A stretch of DNA of 64,000 nt. Origin: DASYGT01 sp035999365. Its GTDB lineage: Bacteria > Actinomycetota > Actinomycetes > Mycobacteriales > Jatrophihabitantaceae. Of this stretch, positions 49,425 through 59,388 are shown piece by piece. Position 1 is the first letter of the stretch. The number at the start of each line of letters is the position of its first letter. A model generated the notes under the pieces. The model was given only the letters and a program-made list of their open reading frames with translations, was not told where the DNA came from and made no database searches. A program made the position numbers and the translations under genes. The stretch is taken from positions 35,502-99,501 of the forward strand of contig DASYGT010000034.1 in the NCBI GenBank assembly GCA_035999365.1. Direction: 5' to 3'.

Positions 49425-49997
49425 GTGTCCGGTCCTGCCCGCGCGCCTGGGGAAAGCCCCACCTGTGTCCTCGCTGACGCAGACGTCGCCCGGATCGTCG
49501 ACCGCATCGCCCACCAGATCATCGAGCACATCGCAAAGATCGATTTCGACGCGGTACTGCTCGGCATCCCCACCCGCGGCGTGCCGCTTGCCCACCGCCT
49601 GGCCGCGCGCATCGAGGTCTTCGCCGGGGTCGAGATCCCGGTGGGCTCGCTCGACGTCACCCTCCACCGTGACGACCTCCGGCTGCGCGGTGTCCGCCCG
49701 ATCGGCGCCACGGTCGAACCGCGCGGCGGCGTGAGCAACCGCACCGCGATCCTGGTCGACGACGTGCTCTTCTCCGGGAGAACGATTCGGGCCGCGCTGG
49801 ACGCCATCAACGAACTCGGCCGTCCGCGCGCAGTGCAGTTGGCGGTGCTCGTCGATCGCGGCCACCGCGAGCTCCCGATCCGGGCCGACTACGTCGGCAA
49901 GAACCTCCCCACGTCCCTATCGCAGAGCGTGCGGGTCGCGCTGACCGAGATCGACGGTGCGGACTCCGTGCTCGTGACGGAAGGAGCGGCGGAATGA
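49425..49997 (+). CDS. pyrR: Bifunctional pyr operon regulator / uracil phosphoribosyltransferase PyrR
   Basis: 190 residues. RNA-binding regulator that senses UMP and has UPRT activity. FDAVLLGIPTRGVPLAHRLA, the PRPP loop AILVDDVLFSGRTIRAAL, and LVDRGHRELPIRADYVGKNLPTS are diagnostic. GTG 49425 follows AAGGAGG. The end overlaps pyrB (ATGA). The leader hairpin just upstream is its probable target. Confidence 0.96.
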   Translation: MSGPARAPGESPTCVLADADVARIVDRIAHQIIEHIAKIDFDAVLLGIPTRGVPLAHRLAARIEVFAGVEIPVGSLDVTLHRDDLRLRGVRPIGATVEPRGGVSNRTAILVDDVLFSGRTIRAALDAINELGRPRAVQLAVLVDRGHRELPIRADYVGKNLPTSLSQSVRVALTEIDGADSVLVTEGAAE

Positions 49998-50956
49998 GCC
50001 TCGGCCGCAACCTGCTCTCAGCCGCCGACCTCTCGCGTGAGGATGCGCTGGGGATCCTCGACACGGCGCAGCAGATGCATTCGATACAGACCCGCGAGGT
50101 CAAGAAGCTGCCTCCGTTGCGTGGCCGCACCGTCGTGAACCTCTTCTTCGAGGACTCGACGCGCACCCGGTCGTCCTTCGAGATCGCCGGCAAGTGGCTG
50201 TCGGCCGATGTGATCAACGTCAGTGCCAAGGGATCGAGCGTGAGCAAGGGTGAGAGCCTGCGCGACACCGCCTTGACGGTGGCTGCCATGGGGGTCGATG
50301 CCATGGTCGTTCGCCATCCGGCCTCCGGCGCCGTGCAGCGCATCGCCGGGTGGGTCGACTGCCATCTCGTCAACGCAGGCGACGGCACGCACGAGCACCC
50401 GACCCAGGCGCTGCTCGATGCGTACGCACTCCGTGCCCGCATCGGGGATCTCACCGACCGACACGTGGCGATCGTCGGCGACATCGCGCACAGCCGGGTC
50501 GCGCGCTCGAACGTGCTTCTGTTGCAAACCTTGGGTGCGCGCGTCACGCTCGTCGCGCCACCGACGCTGATGCCAGCGGGCGTCGGCAGCTGGCCGGCAG
50601 CGACGAGCTGGGATCTCGATTCGGTGTTGTCGGGCAAGGCGCACGGCGACGTGCATGCGGTGATGATGTTGCGGGTGCAGCGTGAGCGGATGGCGGGCGG
50701 ATACTTCCCGACCGAGCGCGAGTACGCGACGAGTTACGGCCTCAGCCCGGCCCGCCTCGACCTGCTCGCGGAGGATGTCCCCGTGTTGCATCCGGGCCCG
50801 ATGAACCGGGGTCTCGAGATCTCCTCGCTCGCCGCTGACAGTGCGCGGTCGGTCGTCCTTGACCAGGTCCAAGCCGGTGTGGCCGTACGGATGGCGGTTC
50901 TCTACCGGCTGCTCGCCGGGGCCGATCTGCCTGTGCTGGACGGAGCCAACGCATGA
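49994..50956 (+). CDS. pyrB: Aspartate carbamoyltransferase catalytic subunit
   Basis: 320 residues. Joins carbamoyl phosphate and aspartate. The carbamoyl-phosphate site FFEDSTRTRSSFE, SAKGSSVSKGESLRDT with the catalytic lysine, HPTQALLDAY, and the C-terminal HPGPMNRGLEI are present. No pyrI regulatory subunit gene follows; pyrC overlaps by ATGA. Confidence 0.97.
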   Translation: MSLGRNLLSAADLSREDALGILDTAQQMHSIQTREVKKLPPLRGRTVVNLFFEDSTRTRSSFEIAGKWLSADVINVSAKGSSVSKGESLRDTALTVAAMGVDAMVVRHPASGAVQRIAGWVDCHLVNAGDGTHEHPTQALLDAYALRARIGDLTDRHVAIVGDIAHSRVARSNVLLLQTLGARVTLVAPPTLMPAGVGSWPAATSWDLDSVLSGKAHGDVHAVMMLRVQRERMAGGYFPTEREYATSYGLSPARLDLLAEDVPVLHPGPMNRGLEISSLAADSARSVVLDQVQAGVAVRMAVLYRLLAGADLPVLDGANA

Positions 50957-52254
50957 GTTTGTTGATTCGCGGCGCCGCACCCCTCGGCGGTGCACCGGTC
51001 GACGTGCTGCTCGATGGCGGCGTGATCGCTGCAGTCGGCCGCAACGTCGACGGTGCTGATGCCGACGTGATCGATGCCGCTGGATTGATCCTGCTGCCGG
51101 GATTCGTCGACCTGCATACACATCTGCGCGAGCCTGGGCGGGAGGACGCCGAAACGGTGCGCACCGGATCGGCAGCGGCCGCCCTGGGTGGCTTCACGGC
51201 GGTGCACGCGATGGCCAACACCACGCCCGTCGCCGACACGGCCGAGATCGTCGAGCAGGTGGCCCAGCTGGGGGAGCGGGCCGGATTGGTCGACGTCCGG
51301 CCCGTCGGCGCCGTCTCGCGGGGACTGGCAGGGGAGCAGCTCGCCGAGATCGCCGGAATGGCGCGGTCGGCGGCCGCGGTGCGGGTCTTCAGCGACGACG
51401 GGCATTGCGTGCACGACGCGCGGCTGATGCGACGGGCGCTGGAATACGTCAAACCGTTCGACGCCGTCGTGGCACAGCACGCGCAGGACCCTCGCCTGGC
51501 CGATGAGCACGCGTGCGCGCATGAGGGCGAGGTGTCCGGCCGGCTCGGGCTGAGCGGGTGGCCCGGTGTCGCCGAATCGAGCATCGTCGCCCGTGACGTG
51601 ATGCTCGCCGCGCACACCGGGTCACGGCTGCACGTCTGCCATGTCTCGACTGCCGAGACCGTCGACATCCTGAGGTGGGCCAAGCAGCGGGGCATCGACG
51701 TCACCGCAGAAGTGACGCCGCACCACCTGTTGCTCACCTGCGATCTGCTTTCGGGCTACGACCCCGTGTACAAGGTGAATCCGCCGCTGCGCCCGGGCGC
51801 CGATGTCGAGGCGCTGCGGGCGGCACTCGCCGACGGCACTATCGACGCGGTGGCCACCGACCACGCACCACATGCCCCGCATGACAAGGATCACGCGTTC
51901 GGTGAGGCCGCCTTCGGGATGATCGGGCTCGAGACCGCGCTCGGTGTCGTCGCCCGCACGATGGTCGAGACGGGGCTGCTCGACTGGGCCGGCGTCGCGG
52001 ACCGGATGAGCGTGCGTCCGGCGCTGATCGGGCGGCTGCCCGCTCACGGTCGCGCGATCGAGGCGGGGGAGCCGGCCAATCTCACCCTCGTCGACCCGGC
52101 GGGACGCCACGTGGTCGTTCCCGACTCGTTCGCGTCGCGTTCGCGCAACACCCCCTTCGCCGGTCTCGAGCTGCCTGCCCGGGTTGTCTCGACGTTCCGG
52201 CGGGGCAAGCCGAGCGTGCTGGACGGCGCGCTCGTCACCGCGGTACCCGCATGA
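50953..52254 (+). CDS. pyrC: Dihydroorotase (type I)
   Basis: 433 residues of the PyrC/allantoinase class. Metal ligands are in LPGFVDLHTHLREPG, AQHAQDP, HVCHVSTAETV and VATDHAPHAPHDKD. VTAEVTPHHLLLT and FGMIGLETALGVV are conserved. ATG 50953 overlaps pyrB. Confidence 0.96.
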   Translation: MSLLIRGAAPLGGAPVDVLLDGGVIAAVGRNVDGADADVIDAAGLILLPGFVDLHTHLREPGREDAETVRTGSAAAALGGFTAVHAMANTTPVADTAEIVEQVAQLGERAGLVDVRPVGAVSRGLAGEQLAEIAGMARSAAAVRVFSDDGHCVHDARLMRRALEYVKPFDAVVAQHAQDPRLADEHACAHEGEVSGRLGLSGWPGVAESSIVARDVMLAAHTGSRLHVCHVSTAETVDILRWAKQRGIDVTAEVTPHHLLLTCDLLSGYDPVYKVNPPLRPGADVEALRAALADGTIDAVATDHAPHAPHDKDHAFGEAAFGMIGLETALGVVARTMVETGLLDWAGVADRMSVRPALIGRLPAHGRAIEAGEPANLTLVDPAGRHVVVPDSFASRSRNTPFAGLELPARVVSTFRRGKPSVLDGALVTAVPA

Positions 52255-52276
52255 GACCCCGACTGGTGGAGCAGGC

Positions 52277-53386
52277 GTGACAACAGCGATCTTCGCGCTC
52301 GAAGACGGCCGAACGTTCTCCGGAGAGGCGTTCGGGGCGATCGGTGAGACGGTCGGCGAGGCCGTCTTCTCCACCGGAATGACCGGCTATCAGGAGACGC
52401 TGACCGACCCGTCGTACCACCGGCAGGTCGTCGTGCAGACCGCACCGCACATCGGCAACACCGGCATGAACGACGAGGACCCGGAGTCGCGCCGCATCTG
52501 GGTCGCCGGCTATGTGGTCCGCGACCCGTCGCGCCGGTCGTCGAGCTGGCGCGCGCAGCGCACGCTGCAGGACGAACTTGTCGCGCAGGGAGTGGTGGGT
52601 ATCAGCGGCATCGACACTCGTGCCCTCACCCGCCACCTACGCGAACGCGGTGCGATGCGCTGTGGCATATCGAGCGTGCACACCGACCCGGAGGCGCTGC
52701 TCCGGATCGTGCGCGAGGCACCCGCGATGACCGGCGCCGACCTGTCCGCCGAGGTCACCACCCCGCGGCCGTACCGGGTGGACGCGATCGGCACAGAGCG
52801 ATTCACCGTCGCCGCGCTCGACTACGGCATCAAGTCGATGACACCGCACCGGATGGCCGAGCGCGGCATCACCACACACGTACTCCCGTCCACCGCATCC
52901 GCGCAGGACGTGCTTGCCACCCGCCCCGACGCGGTGTTCCTCGCGAACGGACCGGGGGATCCGGCGACTGCCGACGACGCGGTGGCCACCGTGCGTGAGC
53001 TGGTGCGCGGCGGCCTGCCGGTGTTCGGCATCTGCTTCGGCAACCAGATCCTCGGCAGGGCGTTCGGCTTCGGCACCTACAAGCTCGGCTACGGTCACCG
53101 GGGGATCAACCAGCCGGTGCAGGATCTCGCCACCGGTAAGGTCGAGATCACCGCACACAATCACGGCTTCGCCGTCGACGCACCGGTCGGGCGGGCGACC
53201 GACACCGAATTCGGCGCCGTCGAGGTGAGTCACGTCTGCCTCAACGACGGCGTCGTCGAGGGGCTGATCGCCCGCGACGTCCCGGCCTTCAGCGTGCAGT
53301 ACCACCCGGAGGCCGCGGCGGGCCCACACGATGCCGCCTATCTGTTCGACAGATTCGCCGACCTGCTCGGTGCGGGGGCACGCTGA
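52277..53386 (+). CDS. carA: Carbamoyl-phosphate synthase small subunit
   Basis: 369-residue glutaminase subunit: EAVFSTGMTGYQETLTDPSY, GISGIDTRALTRHLRE, ALDYGIKSMTPHRM, the nucleophile GICFGNQILGRAFG, and FSVQYHPEAAAGP with His and Glu. GTG 52277 is preceded by GGTGGAG and follows pyrC after 22 nt. Overlaps carB as TGATG. Confidence 0.97.
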   Translation: MTTAIFALEDGRTFSGEAFGAIGETVGEAVFSTGMTGYQETLTDPSYHRQVVVQTAPHIGNTGMNDEDPESRRIWVAGYVVRDPSRRSSSWRAQRTLQDELVAQGVVGISGIDTRALTRHLRERGAMRCGISSVHTDPEALLRIVREAPAMTGADLSAEVTTPRPYRVDAIGTERFTVAALDYGIKSMTPHRMAERGITTHVLPSTASAQDVLATRPDAVFLANGPGDPATADDAVATVRELVRGGLPVFGICFGNQILGRAFGFGTYKLGYGHRGINQPVQDLATGKVEITAHNHGFAVDAPVGRATDTEFGAVEVSHVCLNDGVVEGLIARDVPAFSVQYHPEAAAGPHDAAYLFDRFADLLGAGAR

Positions 53387-56300
53387 TGCCCAAGCGCACC
53401 GACATCGAGCACATCCTGGTCATCGGCTCGGGGCCGATCGTGATCGGACAGGCCTGCGAGTTCGACTATTCGGGCACGCAGGCCTGCCGGGTTCTGCGCA
53501 GCGAGGGCTACCGGGTCAGCCTGATCAACTCCAATCCGGCCACGATCATGACCGACCCGGAGTTCGCCGACGCCACCTACATCGAGCCGCTGACGCCGGA
53601 GTTCGTCGAACGGGTGATCGCCGTTGAGCGCCCGGACGCGCTGCTGCCGACGCTCGGCGGACAGACCGCGCTGAACCTCGCCGTCGCGCTGCACGAGGCG
53701 GGCGTCCTGGAGAAGTACGGCGTCGAGCTGATCGGTGCCGACATCGAGGCGATCCAGCGCGGTGAGGACCGCCAGCGTTTCAAGGAGATCGTGCGCCAGG
53801 TGGGAGCGGAGACGCCCGCGTCCAGGGTCTGCCACACACTCGAGGACGCGATTGCCTTCGCCGAGACCGTCGGCAACCAGGTCGTGATCCGCCCGTCCTT
53901 CACGATGGGTGGTCTCGGCTCGGGCATGGCCGCCGACGCGGAGCAGGTCCGGACGATGGTCGCCCGCGGCTTGGCCGCCAGCCCCGTGCACGAGGTGCTG
54001 GTCGAGGAATCCGTCTTCGGCTGGAAGGAGTTCGAGCTCGAACTCATGCGCGACAAGCACGACAACGTGGTCGTGGTCTGCTCGATCGAGAACGTCGACC
54101 CGATGGGCGTGCACACCGGCGACTCGATCACTGTCGCCCCGGCAATGACGCTCACCGACCGCGAGTACCAGCACATGCGCGACGTCGGCATCGCGGTACT
54201 ACGCGCCGTCGGCGTCGATACCGGCGGATGCAACATCCAGTTCGCGATCGACCCCCGCACGGGACGCATGATCGTGATCGAGATGAACCCTCGCGTATCG
54301 CGGTCGAGTGCGCTGGCCAGCAAGGCCACCGGCTTCCCGATCGCCAAGATCGCGGCCAAGCTCGCAGTGGGCTACACCCTCGACGAGATCCCCAACGACA
54401 TCACCCGCAAGACGCCGGCCGCCTTCGAACCGGCGCTCGACTACGTCGTCGTGAAGATCCCGCGCTTCGCGTTCGAGAAGTTCCCCGGCGCCGACCCGGT
54501 TCTGACGACACACATGAAGAGCGTCGGCGAGGCGATGGCGATCGGCCGTAACTTCACCGAGGCACTCGGCAAGGCGTTGCGGTCCATGGAGACCAAGGAC
54601 GCCGGCTTCTGGACGCGTCCTGATCCAGAGATGACTCCCGATGAGCTACGTGCAGCGGTGCGGATTCCGACCGACGGCCGGCTGTATCACGTCGAGCGCG
54701 CGCTGCGGGCGGGCTGCAGCGTCGAGCAGGTGGCATCCGACAGCGGCATCGATCCCTGGTTCATCGACCAGATCGCCCAGGTCACCGAATTGCGCGAGGA
54801 GATCGCCGACGCTGCGGCGCTCACTCCGCAGCTGCTACGGCGGGCGAAGCGGCACGGCATCTCCGATCGTCAGCTCGCGGCCCTGCGGCCCGAGCTGGCG
54901 GGTGAAGACGGCGTGCGGCTGCTGCGCCTGCGTGCCGGCATCCGGCCGGTGTTCAAGACCGTCGACACGTGTGCCGCCGAGTTCGATGCGTCGACGCCGT
55001 ACCACTACTCCTCCTACGACGAGGAGACCGAGGTCGCTCCGCAGCACGACCGGCAGAAGGTGATCATCCTCGGCAGCGGCCCGAACCGAATCGGACAGGG
55101 CATCGAGTTCGACTACTCGTGCGTGCACGCCGTCATGGCGCTGCGCAGCGCCGGCTTCGAGACGGTGATGGTCAACTGCAACCCGGAGACCGTGTCGACG
55201 GACTACGACACGGCAGACCGGCTCTACTTCGAGCCGCTCACCTTCGAGGATGTCCTCGAGGTCGTGCACTCCGAGCAGCAGTCCGGCGAGGTCGCCGGCG
55301 TGATCTGCACCCTGGGCGGCCAGACACCTCTCGGCCTCGCGCAACGCCTCAAGGACGCCGGTGTCCCGATCCTCGGCACGCAGCCGGAGGCGATCGACCT
55401 CGCCGAACACCGCGGCGCGTTCGGCCGGGTGCTCGCCGCGGCGGGACTGCCCGCTCCGAAGCACGGCACCGCCACCTCGTTCGACGAGGCGAAGGCGGTC
55501 GCGGATTCCATCGGCTATCCGGTACTGGTGCGACCGTCCTACGTGCTCGGCGGCCGGGGCATGGAGATCGTGTACGACGAGGGCCACCTCTCGGACTACA
55601 TCTCCCGGGCCACCGAGATCACGCCTGACCATCCGGTTCTCGTCGACCGTTTCCTCGACGACGCTGTCGAGATCGACGTCGACGCGCTGTTCGACGGCAC
55701 GGAGCTCTACCTCGGCGGGGTGATGGAGCACATCGAGGAAGCCGGCATTCATTCCGGCGACTCGGCCTGCGCCCTGCCACCGATCACGCTCGGCGCAGGT
55801 GACATCGCACGGGTGCGCGCGTCGACCCTCGCACTCGCGCAGGGTGTCGGCGTGCTCGGCCTGATCAACGTGCAGTACGCGCTGGCCGGCGACGTGCTCT
55901 ACGTCCTCGAGGCGAACCCCCGGGCGAGCCGCACGGTGCCGTTCGTCTCCAAGGCCACGGCCGTGCCACTGGCCAAAGCGGCGGCACGGATCGCGATGGG
56001 CACGACGATCGCGCAGTTGCGGGCCGAGGGACTTCTCCCGCGCACCGGTGACGGCGGCGACCTGCCGGCCGACGCCCCGATCGCGGTGAAGGAGGCCGTG
56101 CTGCCCTTCCACCGCTTCCGCAGCGCTGACGGCTCGCACGTGGATTCACTGCTCGGGCCGGAGATGAAGTCCACCGGTGAGGTGATGGGCTTTGACGCCA
56201 CCTTCGGCACCGCATTCGCCAAGAGCCAGGCGGCGGCGTACGGACCGCTCCCACTTGAGGGCACCGTGTTCGTCAGCATCGCCAACCGCGACAAACGGGC

Positions 56301-56694
56301 GGCGATATTCCCCGTCAAGCGGCTGTCCGATCTCGGCTTCCGCATCCTGGCGACGACGGGCACTGCGCAGGTACTGCGCCGCAACGGGGTGAGCGCCGAG
56401 GTCGTCGGCAAGTTCAGCGACGGCCCGGGCAACATCGTCGAGAAGATCTTGGCCGGCGAGGTCGATCTCGTGCTCAACACCCCGTGGGGCTCACCGGGTA
56501 ACTCGGGGCCACGGGTCGACGGCTACGAGATCCGCACCGCGGCGGTATCGGCCGGCATCCCGTGCCTGACGACCGTGCAGGCGGCGGCCGCGGCAGTGCA
56601 GGGCATCGAGGAGTTGATCCGCGGCGAGGTCGGTGTGCGCTCGCTGCAGGACCTGCACGCGCAGCTCGCGTCCTGGCGCGGCGGAGCACAGTGA
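53386..56694 (+). CDS. carB: Carbamoyl-phosphate synthase large subunit
   Basis: 1102 residues with two homologous ATP-grasp halves. Each begins with a GSGP nucleotide loop (ILVIGSGPIVIGQACEFDYSG near the N-terminus and IILGSGPNRIGQGIEFDYSC near residue 560). PSFTMGGLGSGMA and PSYVLGGRGMEIVYDE are the ATP-grasp glycine loops, and MGS-like allosteric domain (SIANRDKRAAIFPVKRLSDLG) closes the protein. Overlaps pyrK (GTGA). Confidence 0.97.
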   Translation: MPKRTDIEHILVIGSGPIVIGQACEFDYSGTQACRVLRSEGYRVSLINSNPATIMTDPEFADATYIEPLTPEFVERVIAVERPDALLPTLGGQTALNLAVALHEAGVLEKYGVELIGADIEAIQRGEDRQRFKEIVRQVGAETPASRVCHTLEDAIAFAETVGNQVVIRPSFTMGGLGSGMAADAEQVRTMVARGLAASPVHEVLVEESVFGWKEFELELMRDKHDNVVVVCSIENVDPMGVHTGDSITVAPAMTLTDREYQHMRDVGIAVLRAVGVDTGGCNIQFAIDPRTGRMIVIEMNPRVSRSSALASKATGFPIAKIAAKLAVGYTLDEIPNDITRKTPAAFEPALDYVVVKIPRFAFEKFPGADPVLTTHMKSVGEAMAIGRNFTEALGKALRSMETKDAGFWTRPDPEMTPDELRAAVRIPTDGRLYHVERALRAGCSVEQVASDSGIDPWFIDQIAQVTELREEIADAAALTPQLLRRAKRHGISDRQLAALRPELAGEDGVRLLRLRAGIRPVFKTVDTCAAEFDASTPYHYSSYDEETEVAPQHDRQKVIILGSGPNRIGQGIEFDYSCVHAVMALRSAGFETVMVNCNPETVSTDYDTADRLYFEPLTFEDVLEVVHSEQQSGEVAGVICTLGGQTPLGLAQRLKDAGVPILGTQPEAIDLAEHRGAFGRVLAAAGLPAPKHGTATSFDEAKAVADSIGYPVLVRPSYVLGGRGMEIVYDEGHLSDYISRATEITPDHPVLVDRFLDDAVEIDVDALFDGTELYLGGVMEHIEEAGIHSGDSACALPPITLGAGDIARVRASTLALAQGVGVLGLINVQYALAGDVLYVLEANPRASRTVPFVSKATAVPLAKAAARIAMGTTIAQLRAEGLLPRTGDGGDLPADAPIAVKEAVLPFHRFRSADGSHVDSLLGPEMKSTGEVMGFDATFGTAFAKSQAAAYGPLPLEGTVFVSIANRDKRAAIFPVKRLSDLGFRILATTGTAQVLRRNGVSAEVVGKFSDGPGNIVEKILAGEVDLVLNTPWGSPGNSGPRVDGYEIRTAAVSAGIPCLTTVQAAAAAVQGIEELIRGEVGVRSLQDLHAQLASWRGGAQ

Positions 56695-57596
56695 GCCCAG
56701 CGAACACAGTGGGCACGTCGGACCTGGCTCGCCCGACGGCGGGGCCCGTGCACGAGACGGGCGAGATCTTCGCCGTGCAGCCGGTGGGGGAATACGTCCA
56801 ATTCACCGTCGTCGCACCCGGCATCGCGGCCGGCTTCCAAGCGGGCCACTTCGTCGCGGTCGCGGTCGGCGGTGAGAATTCGGCGATGCTGCTGCGGCGC
56901 GCATTCGCGCTCTACGGCGCCACCGCGAGCGGCGGGTACGCATCGACGATCCAGTTCGTCGTCGCGGCACACGGTCCGGGCACGCGCTGGCTTCTCGAGC
57001 AGCAGCCGGGCCAGTCACTTGATCTGGTCGGTCCGCTCGGCACGCCCTTCCCGCTGCCGGCCGGGCCCGCTCCCGCGGTGCTCGTCGGCGGCGGCTACGG
57101 AACTGCTCCCCTGATCCCGCTCGCCCACGCGTTGCTGGCGGGCGGCTCTCCCGTCGAGATCGTGCTCGGGGCCGCTACGGCGTCGCGATTGTTCGGCGAG
57201 GTCGTCGCGAGGCGTGCCGTGGGCGAGGTCACGGTGACGACCGACGACGGGTCCGCCGGTGTGGCCGGACTGGTCACCGACGTACTGCCCGAAGCGATCG
57301 AGCGGATCGGCGCCGAGATCGTCTATGCCTGCGGCCCGATGCCGATGTTGCGTGCGGTCGGCGATATCGCGCGCGTGCGGGCGATCCGCGCGCAGGTAGC
57401 GGTCGAGGAGGCGATGGCCTGCGGCATCGGCGTCTGCATGACCTGTGTCCTTCCGGTGCGGGGGGACGACGGGCGATCGCGGTTCGTCCGCTCGTGCGTC
57501 GACGGCCCTGTCTTCGACGCCGACCGCGTCCGCTGGAACGACATCGGCACGCTGCCGCCCGATCTCGTCGGCGCGGATGCAATGGGGGGCCACTGA
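56691..57596 (+). CDS. pyrK: Dihydroorotate dehydrogenase electron transfer subunit PyrK-like
   Basis: 301 residues of the ferredoxin-reductase-like family. It passes electrons from PyrD to NAD. An FAD-binding barrel (AGHFVAVAVGG, MLLRRAFALYG) is followed by an NAD-binding domain (AVLVGGGYGTAPLIPLA, VYACGPMPML) and a C-terminal 2Fe-2S motif with cysteines spaced as ACGIGVCMTCVLPV and SCVDGP. Placed directly before pyrD, it defines a class 1B dihydroorotate dehydrogenase. Confidence 0.93.
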   Translation: MSPANTVGTSDLARPTAGPVHETGEIFAVQPVGEYVQFTVVAPGIAAGFQAGHFVAVAVGGENSAMLLRRAFALYGATASGGYASTIQFVVAAHGPGTRWLLEQQPGQSLDLVGPLGTPFPLPAGPAPAVLVGGGYGTAPLIPLAHALLAGGSPVEIVLGAATASRLFGEVVARRAVGEVTVTTDDGSAGVAGLVTDVLPEAIERIGAEIVYACGPMPMLRAVGDIARVRAIRAQVAVEEAMACGIGVCMTCVLPVRGDDGRSRFVRSCVDGPVFDADRVRWNDIGTLPPDLVGADAMGGH

Positions 57597-58564
57597 TGGC
57601 CGACATGAGCGCGTCGCTCGCGTGGTTCCGGATGCCCAATCCCGTGCTGACCGCCTCGGGCTGCGCCGCAGCCGGTCGTGAGCTGCATCAGTTCTTCGAT
57701 GTCGCGCAGCTCGGCGCGGTTGTCACGAAGTCGATCATGACGCGCCCCCGCTCGGGACGCCCGACCCCACGGATGGCCGAGACCCCCAGCGGGATGCTCA
57801 ACTCGATCGGGCTGCAGGGTCCGGGCATCGAATCATTCATCGACAACGACCTGGACTGGTTGGCACGGCAGGGCGCCCGCACGGTCGTGTCGATCGCGGG
57901 CGGTCACACCGATGAGTTCGTCGAGCTGGCGCGCCGTCTCCGCGGTAATCCAGCCGTGCACATGATCGAGGTGAACATCTCCTGCCCGAACGTCGAGAAT
58001 CGTGGGCAGGTCTTCGCCTGCGACGCGATTGCCTCCTCGCGCGTGATCGGTGCAGTGCGGCGCGCGGCCGACCCCGCCGTCCCGGTGTTCGCCAAGCTGT
58101 CGCCCGACGTCACCGACATCACCCTGATCGCGCGCGCCTGCGCTGAGGCGGGCGCCGACGGTTTCTCGCTCATCAACACGCTGCTCGGCATGGTGATCGA
58201 CACCGACACCATGGCCCCGGCGCTGGGCGGCGTCACCGGCGGGCTGTCGGGCCCGGCGATCCGCCCGGTGGCGGTGCGCTGCGTGTGGCAGGTGCACCAG
58301 GCGCTCCCGCACCTGCCGATTCTCGGCATGGGGGGCATTCGCTCGGGTCTCGACGCGCTGCAGTTCATCCTCGCCGGTGCGTCGGCGGTATCGGTCGGCA
58401 CGGCGGTGTTCGGTGATCCCGACGCCCCGGTTCGCGTGCTCGCCGAGCTGGAGCGAGCCTTGGACGAGCGCGGCTTCGCGTCGCTGGCCGATGCGGTCGG
58501 GCAGGCACACCGCGCGCCCGAGCGAAGGCTCGCCCCCTCTGCTGCCGAGGCGGGCGCAGGATGA
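57596..58564 (+). CDS. pyrD: Dihydroorotate dehydrogenase, class 1B catalytic subunit
   Basis: 322 residues. FMN enzyme oxidising dihydroorotate to orotate. NPVLTASGCAA and GAVVTKSIMTRPRSGRPTPR bind FMN and substrate; EVNISCPNVENRGQVF carries the catalytic cysteine that marks class 1 enzymes. GLSGPAIRPVAVRCVWQV and MGGIRSGLDALQFI complete the barrel. No N-terminal membrane segment is present, unlike class 2. ATG 57596 overlaps pyrK, and the end overlaps pyrF. Confidence 0.95.
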   Translation: MADMSASLAWFRMPNPVLTASGCAAAGRELHQFFDVAQLGAVVTKSIMTRPRSGRPTPRMAETPSGMLNSIGLQGPGIESFIDNDLDWLARQGARTVVSIAGGHTDEFVELARRLRGNPAVHMIEVNISCPNVENRGQVFACDAIASSRVIGAVRRAADPAVPVFAKLSPDVTDITLIARACAEAGADGFSLINTLLGMVIDTDTMAPALGGVTGGLSGPAIRPVAVRCVWQVHQALPHLPILGMGGIRSGLDALQFILAGASAVSVGTAVFGDPDAPVRVLAELERALDERGFASLADAVGQAHRAPERRLAPSAAEAGAG

Positions 58565-59388
58565 CCGATCCGTTCGGCGCGCGGCTCACGCGCGCACTGG
58601 ACGAGCGCGGATCCCTGTGCGTCGGTATCGATCCGCACCCAGGTCTGCTGGACGCCTGGAACCTGTCGCGAGATGCCGACGGGGTGGGCCGATTTGCCGA
58701 CATCTGCGTGCGAGCCTTCGCAGGCCACACCGCTGTCGTCAAGCCGCAGTCGGCGTTCTTCGAACGGTTCGGCTCGGCCGGAATCGCCGCCCTCGAACGC
58801 ACTGTCGCCGCCTGCCGCTCCGCCGGCGCGTTGGTGCTGCTCGACGTCAAGCGCGGCGACATCGGCACCACGATGGCTGCCTACGCCGAGGCATACCTCG
58901 ATCCGGCCGCTCCGCTCGCCGTAGACGCGATCACCGTCTCGCCGTACCTCGGCGTCGGGTCACTGCAGCCGGTGTTCGACAGCTGCGCCGAGCACGGCAC
59001 CGGAGCGTTCGTGCTGGCTCTCACGTCGAATCCTGAGGGACCCCAGGTCCAGCACGCGCGGGTGTCCGACGGGCGCACTGTCGCTCAGGTTGTCCTGGAT
59101 GAGGTGGCCGAGCGCAATACCTCGGGCCGCGGCTCGTTCGGCGTCGTCGTCGGAGCGACTGTCGGGGAGGTCGATGTCGATATTCAGAACTTCAACGGTC
59201 CGTTCCTCGTGCCGGGTATCGGCGCCCAGGGCGGCACTGCCGATGACGTCCAGCGCGTGTTCGGTGATGGCGCACGGAGTGTGCTGCCCAGCCTGTCGCG
59301 CGAGATCCTGCGGCACGGCCCGGATGTCGCAGCGTTGCGCTCCGCCGTCGAGCGCGCCGTGGCCGAGTTCGCCTTTCTGCGCGGCTAG
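58561..59388 (+). CDS. pyrF: Orotidine 5'-phosphate decarboxylase (type 2)
   Basis: 275 residues. Last step to UMP. LCVGIDPHPGLLDAW, KPQSAFFERFGSAGIAALE, the catalytic block VLLDVKRGDIGTTMAAYAEAYL, and VTVSPYLG-like ITVSPYLGVGSL and VPGIGAQGGTADDV match the longer type 2 family of actinobacteria. pyrE is not in the operon. The TAG stop overlaps the stop of the convergent gene. Confidence 0.95.
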   Translation: MTDPFGARLTRALDERGSLCVGIDPHPGLLDAWNLSRDADGVGRFADICVRAFAGHTAVVKPQSAFFERFGSAGIAALERTVAACRSAGALVLLDVKRGDIGTTMAAYAEAYLDPAAPLAVDAITVSPYLGVGSLQPVFDSCAEHGTGAFVLALTSNPEGPQVQHARVSDGRTVAQVVLDEVAERNTSGRGSFGVVVGATVGEVDVDIQNFNGPFLVPGIGAQGGTADDVQRVFGDGARSVLPSLSREILRHGPDVAALRSAVERAVAEFAFLRG

